Source of the DNA: Patulibacter sp.
GTDB lineage: Bacteria; Actinomycetota; Thermoleophilia; Solirubrobacterales; Solirubrobacteraceae
Reading direction: 5' to 3'
Length of the DNA: 9,784 nt
NCBI GenBank assembly: GCA_031119595.1
Contig: JAVHXX010000133.1
Coordinates: 1 to 9,784, forward strand
The notes under the pieces were generated by a model, which was not told where the DNA came from, made no database searches, and saw nothing but the letters and a program-made list of their open reading frames with translations. Positions 1 to 5,803 of this stretch are shown here, piece by piece. Numbering within the stretch: position 1 is the first letter of the stretch; each line of letters starts with the position of its first letter. The position numbers and the translations under genes are program-made.

Positions 1-124
1 CCACGGCGACGAACGCCAGCAGGACACGGGGGAAGAACGCTCGGGGGCGCTCCGACGGGGCCGTGGGCAGGAGGTGGAGCTCCAGCGCGAACGGCAGCGG
101 TTTGCCGTCGGTGATTCGAAACAC
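1..124 (-). CDS. N-terminal fragment of an unidentified protein, possibly membrane-associated (runs off the left edge)
   Basis: The reading frame opens with GTG at 124 after an in-frame stop (TAA) roughly 40 bases upstream, and stays open to the window edge, giving 41 codons. The fragment begins VFRITDGKPLPF and ends in a hydrophobic run (RVLLAFVAV) that could be the start of a membrane segment. Support for coding is the near-total use of G or C at third codon positions, as in the neighbouring real genes, and the same orientation as all other genes. GTG is the only start codon between the upstream stop and the coding stretch, but no Shine-Dalgarno sequence is visible in front of it. I do not recognise the family. 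The short N-terminus followed by a hydrophobic segment would suit a small membrane protein, but this is a guess. It could also be an open frame by chance. Confidence 0.4.
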   Translation of the reverse strand, partial: MFRITDGKPLPFALELHLLPTAPSERPRAFFPRVLLAFVAV

Positions 125-143
125 AGTATGCGTGTAAGAAGTT

Positions 144-159
144 GCGGTCCTATGACCGC
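144..159. promoter_or_regulatory. Operator-like inverted repeat upstream of the leftward partial gene
   Basis: A perfect 6-bp inverted repeat (gcggtc, 4-base spacer ctat, gaccgc) lies about 20 bases upstream of the GTG at 124. The position suits an operator or a short leader hairpin for that gene. No convincing -10/-35 pair is seen around it. The functional reading is inference. Confidence 0.25.
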
Positions 160-210
160 GTTACGCCCACGCACGCTGGGGATTCCGCGAATTCGCCCGC
201 CCGGCAAGGC

Positions 211-260
211 TGCCCGGGTCTGCCCACGTGGAACCGCAATTCCGCGCCCAGACCCGGGCA
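211..260 (-). terminator. Long perfect inverted repeat downstream of protein A gene, probable transcription end structure
   Basis: Twelve bases at 211-222 are exactly complementary to 249-260, with a 26-base loop, starting 12 bases beyond the TAG stop of the protein A gene. There is no U-run on the distal side, which is common for terminators in GC-rich actinobacteria. A second complementary pair (222-232 with 261-269, two unpaired bases) interleaves with the first, so an alternative or pseudoknotted fold is possible. The gap also holds the palindrome gcgaattcgc at 187-196. Confidence 0.45.
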
Positions 261-271
261 TCCACGGGCGC

Positions 272-3200
272 CTACGGCGTGAGCCTCACCGGGATAGTGG
301 CCTTCTGACCGTTCGTGTAGGTGACGGCCACCTTCACGGTCACGGCCTTCTTGCTCTTGCGCTTGGCGGCCGACTTGATCGACACCGTGCCGGTGCGCGT
401 GAGGAGCTTCGCGACGGTCGTGCCGGCGCTCGGGAGCGTGACGCGCAGCTTCGTCGACGAGATGCGCTTCGTGGTCGCCTTGCCCTTCACGGTGAGCTTC
501 TTGACCGACACGCCCTTCGAGCTCTTCGCCCGCTTCGCGTCGATGGCGTACCCGCTCGGGAGGGTCACGTCGAAGCTCTTCAGCTTCAGCTGCGTGCCGG
601 TGGCCGACGGCGCCGTGACGGTGAGCGCCAGCGTCGGCTTGCCCTTGCTCACGCCCGAGAGCGAGGAGCCGAGCCGCGGCACCGAGGCGCCGAGCCCGGC
701 GCCGCAGTACGAGTAGCTCGTGCGCTGCACGCTCGGCTTCGCCTGGCTGACGAACGTCGACTGGAACGCCATCGTCGGCGTGTCGCAGAGCGCGTCCGTC
801 GCGATGAGGAGGCCGTTCGTGCCGCCCGTGATGTCGATCTGCAGCGACGTCAGCGGGAGATCCGGGATGGTCGTGAAGTTCGTCCGGAGCTGGCTCGTCT
901 TCGTGTCGACGGCCGTGACGCCCTGGACGTTGCCGTGGTACCGGCCCTGGAACGCGAGGCCGATGCCGGGCAGCGTCTGGCCCGGGACCTTCAGCAGGTA
1001 CACGTTGCCCGCGAGCGGATCGTTCGTGATCGACAGCGTGCCGGAGGCCTTGCCGATCGCCGAGGTCGCCGGGCAGGCACTGGCCTGGAACGCGTCGACG
1101 GAGCAGGCGCGCGGGATCTGCGCGAGGTCGACGCCGAGGCCCTTGGGCAGCACGACGAAGGTCTGCCGGAGCGCAACGGAGCCCGCCGCGGACGTGATGC
1201 GCACGGAGACGTTCGGGCGACCCTTGTTCGCGGTGTTGCCCGTGACCGCGGCGTCGAGCTGCGGCGCGAACGGCAGCGAGTCGCAGCCGGTGACCTGGAA
1301 GGGCGCCGAGGGCACCGGCACGGTGGCGCCGGCGTCATCGGTCATGTGGGACGTCGTGTAGAGCGCGCCGCAGCTCGTCGGGCTGAGCGCGAAGCCGGTC
1401 CGGTCGAGGCGGATCTGGAGCGCCTGCAGGTTGAGCGGGATGCCCTTGAACCGCAGCGGCACGTCGGCGATGACCCGCAGGCCGATGTCGCTGGAGCGGA
1501 TGAGCACCTGCGCCTGCACGGTGAGCTGCCCGAGGTCGACGTCACCGAACTTGATCGGCACCTCGAGCACGAGGCCGGCGACGTTGCCGTCGACCGGATC
1601 CGAGAGGTAGACCGCGCCGGGGGCGTGGTACGGCGCCGGGCCGATGCCCGCGACACCCGTCATGGTGCCGACGCGCGTCGACTCCGGGCAGGTGCCGGCG
1701 GCCGCATCGGACGCGCCACAGGTCGGGACGCCCTTGAGCGTCGCGAGCTGGCCCTGCGGCAGGTCGATCTCCACGTGCGTGAGACGCGGCGAGCGGTCGG
1801 GGCGCACGATCGTGGTCGTGAGCGGGCTCGACTTGCCCGCCGAGTTCGGGTCGTCGAGGTTGAAGGCCACGCTCGGTGAGAACGGCCGCGGACCGCAGTC
1901 GTCGGTCACGGAGTAGGAGTTGGTGGTGGTGTTCGTGGCGCTCGGCTGGGCCCACGACACCGCCTGGAGCGACCCGGTCGTCGTGCCGCACTGCTCGGGC
2001 GTCACGAGCGCCGAGTTGTCGCCGCCACGGAAGGTGAGGGCGAGGTCGGAGACCGGCAGCTGCGGCAGGTCCGAGAGGGTGGCGACGATCCGGTTCTGGT
2101 CGTCGATCGCGAGGTGGCCGACGAGCTTCACGCGCGGCGCGTCGTCGCCGGTGCCGAGGGCGGCCTCGATGTACAGATCGGGGAGGGCGCCGGCCGCCGG
2201 CTGCGCGCCGAGGTAGGCGTGGCCGGTGAGCGGGTCGGCGATCGCCGGTGAGGCGATCGAGACATCACCGACGCTGCTGCCCGCCGGACAGGTCGCGGCG
2301 GCTGCGGAGGTCTGCGCGAACGCCGCCGCGGTGCAGAGCGGCAGGCCCGCGGCGCCGCTGGCGATCTGCCCGGAGAACGCGAGGCCGCCGGGGAGCGTGA
2401 GCGTGGTCGACTTCACGGTCGAGGCGACGCGCGTGGGATCGGTCGACTGCGCGAACCGCACGTGGACCGTGGCCGCGGTGGTCTCGTCGGGGCGGTTCTC
2501 GGTGGTCGTGACCGTCGAGCTCGGGGAGAACGGGATCGCGGCGTCGTCGCAGCCGGTGAGGCGGTACGGGGTCGCGTCGGCGGAGGTCGGGGTGCCGTCG
2601 TACGAGGTGCCCGAGATGTGGGTGGCCTGGTCGGTGGTGCAGTCCGAGCCGAGGTACACGAACGGCTTGGTGCCCTGGCCGGTGTGGCCCGTCGGGCCCC
2701 AGAAGGTGAGGGCGAACGTGTCGACCGCGACCGGCTGGGTCTGCTGCGGGTCGCCGTTCGGCGGGTTGATCTTCACCTGCGTCGGGAGGTTGTCGATGAT
2801 CGACCGCAGACCGACGTTCGGGGCCGGGCGGAGCGTGATGCCGACGACCACCTTCACGTAGGGCTGCGTCTTGATCACGAACGGCTTCAGGACGATGCCG
2901 AGGCGCGCGACCTCGCCCGGGCCGGGCGTGAGGTTGTAGACGTTACCCGGGACCGGCGGGACGGTGAGCGCGAGGTTGCTGCCGCTCGCCGCCGTGACCT
3001 GCGTGCGGATCTTCGCCGTCGCCGCGCCGACCTGGGCGTCGGCGGGGCAGTTGTCGTTGACGTCGTCGTCGGCGGCGAACTGGTCGGCGGTGCAGTGCGG
3101 GAAGCTGCCGGCGTTGGCGGCGAACCCGACGGGGGTGTCGATGACCTCGCGCTTGAGATCGTCGGCGGCGATCGGCGTGGCCGGCGACGTGACCGTCGAG

Positions 3201-3427
3201 TACGCGAGGCAGAAGTCGGTGTAGGTGTCGGCGGCGGTGGACGGGGTGACGCCGGTGCCGTCGGCGGCGCAGGTGGATCCGGTGGCGACCGGACCGGCGT
3301 AGAAGCCGGTGATCGGCGACGCGGCGCGGGCCTGGCCCGAGGCCATCAGCACCGCGAGGACGGCGAGCGCGAGCGACAGGACGATGGACGTGCGCGCTGG
3401 ACGACGCACGGGGACTGCTGGGGACAT
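272..3427 (-). CDS. Protein A: large secreted four-module cysteine-patterned surface protein (1051 aa)
   Basis: No catalytic motif is visible; I infer a structural or adhesive extracellular role. ATG at 3427 is chosen because GGAG lies 5 bases upstream and a signal peptide follows at once (basic n-region to residue 12, hydrophobic 14-29, cleavage near ARA-AS at 35/36). An upstream in-frame extension to 3535 would put charged residues before the signal and run through an intergenic hairpin. M1 (about 37-295) has C53, C73, C111, C127-P, C263, C293 and an FWG motif at 242-244. M2 (about 296-512) has C365, C380-P, C480, C511. M3 (about 513-715) has C570, C580-P, C686, C714. M4 (about 716-908) has C775, C785-P, the PGQTLPGIG motif at 815-823, C881, C908. 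The last ~125 residues contain no Cys and are very basic (27 Lys/Arg, 2 Asp/Glu). Modules are joined by PFxP linkers. The protein is paralogous to proteins B and C. I know of no named family for it, though similar proteins seem common in Thermoleophilia. Confidence 0.93.
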   Translation of the reverse strand: MSPAVPVRRPARTSIVLSLALAVLAVLMASGQARAASPITGFYAGPVATGSTCAADGTGVTPSTAADTYTDFCLAYSTVTSPATPIAADDLKREVIDTPVGFAANAGSFPHCTADQFAADDDVNDNCPADAQVGAATAKIRTQVTAASGSNLALTVPPVPGNVYNLTPGPGEVARLGIVLKPFVIKTQPYVKVVVGITLRPAPNVGLRSIIDNLPTQVKINPPNGDPQQTQPVAVDTFALTFWGPTGHTGQGTKPFVYLGSDCTTDQATHISGTSYDGTPTSADATPYRLTGCDDAAIPFSPSSTVTTTENRPDETTAATVHVRFAQSTDPTRVASTVKSTTLTLPGGLAFSGQIASGAAGLPLCTAAAFAQTSAAAATCPAGSSVGDVSIASPAIADPLTGHAYLGAQPAAGALPDLYIEAALGTGDDAPRVKLVGHLAIDDQNRIVATLSDLPQLPVSDLALTFRGGDNSALVTPEQCGTTTGSLQAVSWAQPSATNTTTNSYSVTDDCGPRPFSPSVAFNLDDPNSAGKSSPLTTTIVRPDRSPRLTHVEIDLPQGQLATLKGVPTCGASDAAAGTCPESTRVGTMTGVAGIGPAPYHAPGAVYLSDPVDGNVAGLVLEVPIKFGDVDLGQLTVQAQVLIRSSDIGLRVIADVPLRFKGIPLNLQALQIRLDRTGFALSPTSCGALYTTSHMTDDAGATVPVPSAPFQVTGCDSLPFAPQLDAAVTGNTANKGRPNVSVRITSAAGSVALRQTFVVLPKGLGVDLAQIPRACSVDAFQASACPATSAIGKASGTLSITNDPLAGNVYLLKVPGQTLPGIGLAFQGRYHGNVQGVTAVDTKTSQLRTNFTTIPDLPLTSLQIDITGGTNGLLIATDALCDTPTMAFQSTFVSQAKPSVQRTSYSYCGAGLGASVPRLGSSLSGVSKGKPTLALTVTAPSATGTQLKLKSFDVTLPSGYAIDAKRAKSSKGVSVKKLTVKGKATTKRISSTKLRVTLPSAGTTVAKLLTRTGTVSIKSAAKRKSKKAVTVKVAVTYTNGQKATIPVRLTP
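938..988 (-). repeat. M4 core coding repeat, copy in protein A gene
   Basis: Codons 814-830 encode a PGQxLPGxGxxFxG core. The same core occurs in protein B (4248-4298) and protein C (6452-6502), and the three DNA copies remain visibly alike (cccgg, gcgtctgg or gcgctgg, ctggcccggga blocks). It is a diverged paralogous repeat, not a mobile element. Confidence 0.6.
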
Positions 3428-3444
3428 TCGATCTCCAAGATCGA
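3428..3444 (-). promoter_or_regulatory. Ribosome-binding site of protein A gene, set in a small hairpin
   Basis: Read on the minus strand, GGAG (3433-3436) lies 5 bases before ATG at 3427, which fixes the start. The surrounding bases form a perfect 6-bp inverted repeat (3428-3433 with 3439-3444) with a 5-base loop, so most of the Shine-Dalgarno sequence would be displayed in the loop or partly paired. An effect on translation is inference. Confidence 0.55.
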
Positions 3445-3459
3445 GGCGAAACGGCCTTG

Positions 3460-3475
3460 TGTGACCCTGAACACC
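3460..3475. promoter_or_regulatory. Degenerate CRP-like site upstream of protein A gene
   Basis: TGTGA, a 6-base spacer, then ACACC matches one perfect half-site and three of five positions of the second half of TGTGA-N6-TCACA. It begins 33 bases upstream of the ATG, comparable to the 26 bases for the perfect palindrome upstream of protein B. A GATACT -10-like hexamer (minus strand, 3479-3484) just upstream would put a transcription start inside this site, but no good -35 is visible. Confidence 0.25.
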
Positions 3476-3502
3476 GTGAGTATCCCGAAGGTTGCGGCGG
3501 GC

Positions 3503-3528
3503 CGCGCCACCGACCCGGAGGTGGCGCG
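3503..3528. terminator. Intergenic hairpin (9-bp stem), distal member of a three-hairpin array
   Basis: Bases 3503-3511 (cgcgccacc) pair perfectly with 3520-3528 (ggtggcgcg) around an 8-base loop. It is the third hairpin met after the protein B stop codon. There is no U-run. It could end B transcription, or be a leader structure of protein A if that transcript starts this far upstream. Confidence 0.4.
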
Positions 3529-3536
3529 TACGCACT

Positions 3537-3571
3537 GAGGGCCGCCGCCGCGAATCGCGACGACGGCCCTC
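3537..3571 (-). terminator. Main hairpin downstream of protein B gene
   Basis: An 8-bp outer stem (3537-3544 gagggccg with 3564-3571 cggccctc) continues, through A/C mismatches and a 2-bp step, into an inner cgcg-aat-cgcg stem at 3549-3559. It is the strongest structure in the gap between protein B and protein A. It lacks a U-run, so the terminator call rests on position and stem strength. Confidence 0.5.
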
Positions 3572-3583
3572 GGCAGAAGCGTG

Positions 3584-3609
3584 GGCGGCGGCACCGAGTC
3601 GGCGCCGCC
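3584..3609 (-). terminator. Stop-proximal hairpin after protein B gene
   Basis: A 7-bp stem (ggcggcg 3584-3590 with cgccgcc 3603-3609) with a 12-base loop starts 8 bases beyond the TAG at 3618-3620. It is the first of three hairpins in the gap. Its low-complexity GC content means it could arise by chance. Confidence 0.3.
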
Positions 3610-3617
3610 GGGGATCC

Positions 3618-5579
3618 CTACTTGCGCGTGAGCGTGATCTTCTGCGTGGCCTTGGAGCCGTCCGTGTAGACGATGCGCGCGTCGACGGTGACGTCGGCGT
3701 CGCTCTTCGCGAACTTCGAGGTCGCGGCGAGCGTGCCCGTCTTCGTGAGGATGCGGACGCCGTTCGAGCCCGGCTTCGCGATCGTGAACCGGATCAGGCT
3801 GGCGCTCAGGCGGGCCCGCTTCGTCGCGCCGGTGACGGCGGTCTCGAGGTGGTCGACCTTGATGCCCGACTGGGACTTGTTCTTGTTGATCGTGAGGCCC
3901 TTGGGCAGGTTCAGACGGATCGTCTGGATCTTCTTGCCCGTGGCGCCCGCACCACCGACCGTGAGGGTCGGACGGCGCGACGACGCGTGGTCGAGGCGCG
4001 CCGTGAGCTGCTCGGCGCAGGTCGTGCGGACCGAGAACGACTTGCTCTTGCCGTTCTGGCTGCCGATCGTCGCGTCGTACCCCGACTGCTGGCACTTCGT
4101 GCCGGCCGGCGGGAGCTGCAGGATGCCCGAGGCGCCGCCGTTGATCGTGATCTTCAGCGAGCGCTCCGGCAGCGACGGGAGCCCGGTGAACGTGTTCACC
4201 ACGCGGCCCGAGGCGTCGACGGCCGTGGTGCCGACCACACGGAGCGGCAGGCGACCCGTGAACTGGAGGCCGATGCCCGGGAGCGTCTGGCCCGGGATCA
4301 CGACCTTGTGGACCACGCCGCCGGCCTGACCGGAGGCGATCCCGCTGAGCTCCGCACTGACGGAACCGATGATCGAGGTCGTCGGGCAACCGCCGGCGTT
4401 GAACGTGTCGAGGGCGCAACCACCCTGGACGTTCTTGAGGTCGGTCGAGAGGCCGACGGGCAGCGTGATCGTGGTCGAGCCGAGATCGTCGTTGCCCTGC
4501 GGGTTCGTGATGCCGATCGTGAGGGTCGGGTGACCGCCCGGTGCGGTGTCACCCGAGATCGCCGCCGAGAAGGACGGCGTGAACGGGAGGCTGTCGCAGC
4601 CGGTGAGGTTGTAGGTGGTCGTGGCGGTGGTCGGCTTGCCCTCCTGGTCGACCTGCGTGAACGGGTTCACGCCCGTGTAGGGGTTGACCGTGAGGTTGGC
4701 GGTCTGCGGGGTCTGGCAGGTGGTGCCGACCATGAAGAAGTCGCTCGCCATCGCCGAGAGACCCGACGTGGGCACGAGCGGCTGCGCGAGGTGCGGGTGC
4801 GCGGCGGCCGAGCCCCAGAACCGCAGCGACAGCGCCTGGAGCGCGATCGGCACCGGGGTCGTCGGGGCGGCCGGGTTCACCGTCGTACGCGAGAGCTCGC
4901 TGGTCTGGTTCTGCAGACCGACCTTCGGATCGCCCAGCTGGGAGACCGTGATGGTCGACTTCGACTCGGTGTAGGGCTGGATCGTGCCGACGGCCGGACC
5001 GATCAGCGCGACGCCGAACTGGGCGGCCTTGCCGTCCGGGGTGTCGAGGGCGTAGATCACGCCCGGCGAGTTCTGCGTGGTGAACGCGGGGCTCGCCTGG
5101 CCGGTCGGGACCTGGATCTTCGCGAGGACCGTGCCGACCTGCGAGGCGCCGGGGCAGGCCGCGGGCGCCGGCGAGGCCTGCGCGAACTGCGCGGGGCTGC
5201 ACTTCGTGGCGGTGTCGATCGCAGCCTGGGTGCCGACGGGGAGGCCGACGAGGGTGTTGTCGATGTCCTCACCGGTGACGGCGTCGCCGCCGTCGACCGA
5301 GAAGCTCACGCAGTAGTCGGTGGTGGCCCCGGCCTGCGTCTGGAGGAGCGGTGCGGCCGGGTTGAGGTAGGTGCAGGACGTGTCGTTGACCGACGGATCC
5401 GCGGAGGCCGGAACGGCGACCGCGAGGCCGTTCGGGTTGTTGAAGGCGGCGACGGGGCCGGCCTTGAAGTTCGTGATGTTGACGTCCGCGGAAGCGGCGG
5501 CCGGCAGGGTGAGCGAGAGGGCGGCGAGCGCGAGGAGCGCGCGGAGACGGGGGACTCGCCTGGGCGATGGGTGCTTCAT
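3618..5579 (-). CDS. Protein B: short-form secreted two-module cysteine-patterned surface protein (653 aa)
   Basis: ATG at 5579 is preferred over the adjacent in-frame TTG at 5582 because GAGGA (5586-5590) is 6 bases from the ATG and only 3 from the TTG. Residues 1-31 are a signal peptide (RR and R in the n-region, hydrophobic 14-28, cleavage near ASA-DV at 31/32). Mature protein: M1 (about 32-328) with C69, C90, C127, C142-P, an FWG motif at 254-256, C288, C328; M4 (about 329-521) with C388, C398-P, PGQTLPGIG at 429-437, C496, C521; then a Cys-free basic C-terminal domain (about 530-653, 23 Lys/Arg to 7 Asp/Glu) with a YTDG turn near the end. Compared with protein A it has no M2 or M3. Its M1/M4 junction (TGCDSLPF, from 326) copies the M3/M4 junction of A. 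Function is unknown; no enzyme motif is visible. An own promoter is likely, with a CRP-like palindrome in the leader. Confidence 0.93.
   Translation of the reverse strand: MKHPSPRRVPRLRALLALAALSLTLPAAASADVNITNFKAGPVAAFNNPNGLAVAVPASADPSVNDTSCTYLNPAAPLLQTQAGATTDYCVSFSVDGGDAVTGEDIDNTLVGLPVGTQAAIDTATKCSPAQFAQASPAPAACPGASQVGTVLAKIQVPTGQASPAFTTQNSPGVIYALDTPDGKAAQFGVALIGPAVGTIQPYTESKSTITVSQLGDPKVGLQNQTSELSRTTVNPAAPTTPVPIALQALSLRFWGSAAAHPHLAQPLVPTSGLSAMASDFFMVGTTCQTPQTANLTVNPYTGVNPFTQVDQEGKPTTATTTYNLTGCDSLPFTPSFSAAISGDTAPGGHPTLTIGITNPQGNDDLGSTTITLPVGLSTDLKNVQGGCALDTFNAGGCPTTSIIGSVSAELSGIASGQAGGVVHKVVIPGQTLPGIGLQFTGRLPLRVVGTTAVDASGRVVNTFTGLPSLPERSLKITINGGASGILQLPPAGTKCQQSGYDATIGSQNGKSKSFSVRTTCAEQLTARLDHASSRRPTLTVGGAGATGKKIQTIRLNLPKGLTINKNKSQSGIKVDHLETAVTGATKRARLSASLIRFTIAKPGSNGVRILTKTGTLAATSKFAKSDADVTVDARIVYTDGSKATQKITLTRK
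4248..4298 (-). repeat. M4 core coding repeat, copy in protein B gene
   Basis: Codons 428-444 encode the same PGQTLPGIG core as protein A. At nucleotide level this copy is closer to that of A than to that of C. Confidence 0.6.
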
Positions 5580-5585
5580 CAATGG

Positions 5586-5590
5586 TCCTC
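5586..5590 (-). promoter_or_regulatory. Ribosome-binding site of protein B gene
   Basis: GAGGA on the minus strand, with a 6-base spacer to the ATG at 5579. It decides between that ATG and the overlapping TTG at 5582. Confidence 0.65.
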
Positions 5591-5604
5591 AGTGGAGGGT
5601 GGCG

Positions 5605-5620
5605 TGTGACAACTATCACA
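5605..5620. promoter_or_regulatory. Perfect TGTGA-N6-TCACA palindrome, candidate CRP/FNR-family operator
   Basis: Both five-base half-sites are exact and separated by six bases, which is the classical binding pattern of cAMP receptor protein and of its actinobacterial relatives (Crp, GlxR). It lies 26 bases upstream of the protein B start. Ten fixed bases, six of them A/T, are unlikely to occur by chance in such GC-rich DNA. This close to the start codon, and probably downstream of transcription start, a repressor role is easier to imagine than activation. That is inference; no regulator gene is in the window. Confidence 0.45.
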
Positions 5621-5692
5621 GCCCTGGACGTCTGGTTGGACGCCTGATCCCCGTCTACCTGCCGTTCTCATACGTACGTCCAGAAAAACGGC

Positions 5693-5719
5693 GTTATACC
5701 GCTCTCCGGACCAGTGCAA
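5693..5719 (-). promoter_or_regulatory. Candidate promoter of protein B gene
   Basis: On the minus strand, TTGCAC (5714-5719) and TATAAC (5693-5698) resemble sigma-70-type -35 and -10 boxes, but the 15-base spacer is short. It is the most AT-rich stretch in the gap. Transcription from here would give a leader of roughly 100 bases containing the CRP-like palindrome. Confidence 0.3.
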
Positions 5720-5749
5720 GGACGAACCGGGCGCCGGGGCACCCTTCAG

Positions 5750-5772
5750 AACCCGCCGCAGTTGCGGGGGTT
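5750..5772 (-). terminator. Hairpin downstream of protein C gene
   Basis: Bases 5750-5760 pair with 5763-5772 (ten pairs, one bulged g at 5755, tight loop), about 30 bases past the TAG at 5804-5806. There is no proper U-run. It separates protein C from the candidate promoter of protein B, which suits a transcription end. Confidence 0.4.
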
Positions 5773-5803
5773 TCGGTGACGCGAAGCGGAGCGGACGCTC
5801 GTG

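Noticed and set aside
74..1879. Long plus-strand open frame antisense to protein A
   Set aside because: The translation is a low-complexity R/G/D/A mixture typical of a shadow frame opposite a GC-rich gene. The minus-strand product has a signal peptide, ordered modules and a ribosome-binding site.
3428..3535. In-frame upstream extension of protein A by 36 codons
   Set aside because: It crosses an intergenic hairpin, places charged residues ahead of a complete signal peptide, and ignores the well-placed GGAG before the ATG at 3427.
3492..5609. 705-codon plus-strand open frame antisense to protein B
   Set aside because: Arg/Gly/Glu-rich shadow composition with no domains; the minus-strand frame has paralogues on both sides.
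5624..5683. 8-bp inverted repeat ctggacgt/acgtccag upstream of protein B
   Set aside because: The arms are 44 bases apart and short. Without conservation data it is not distinguishable from chance.
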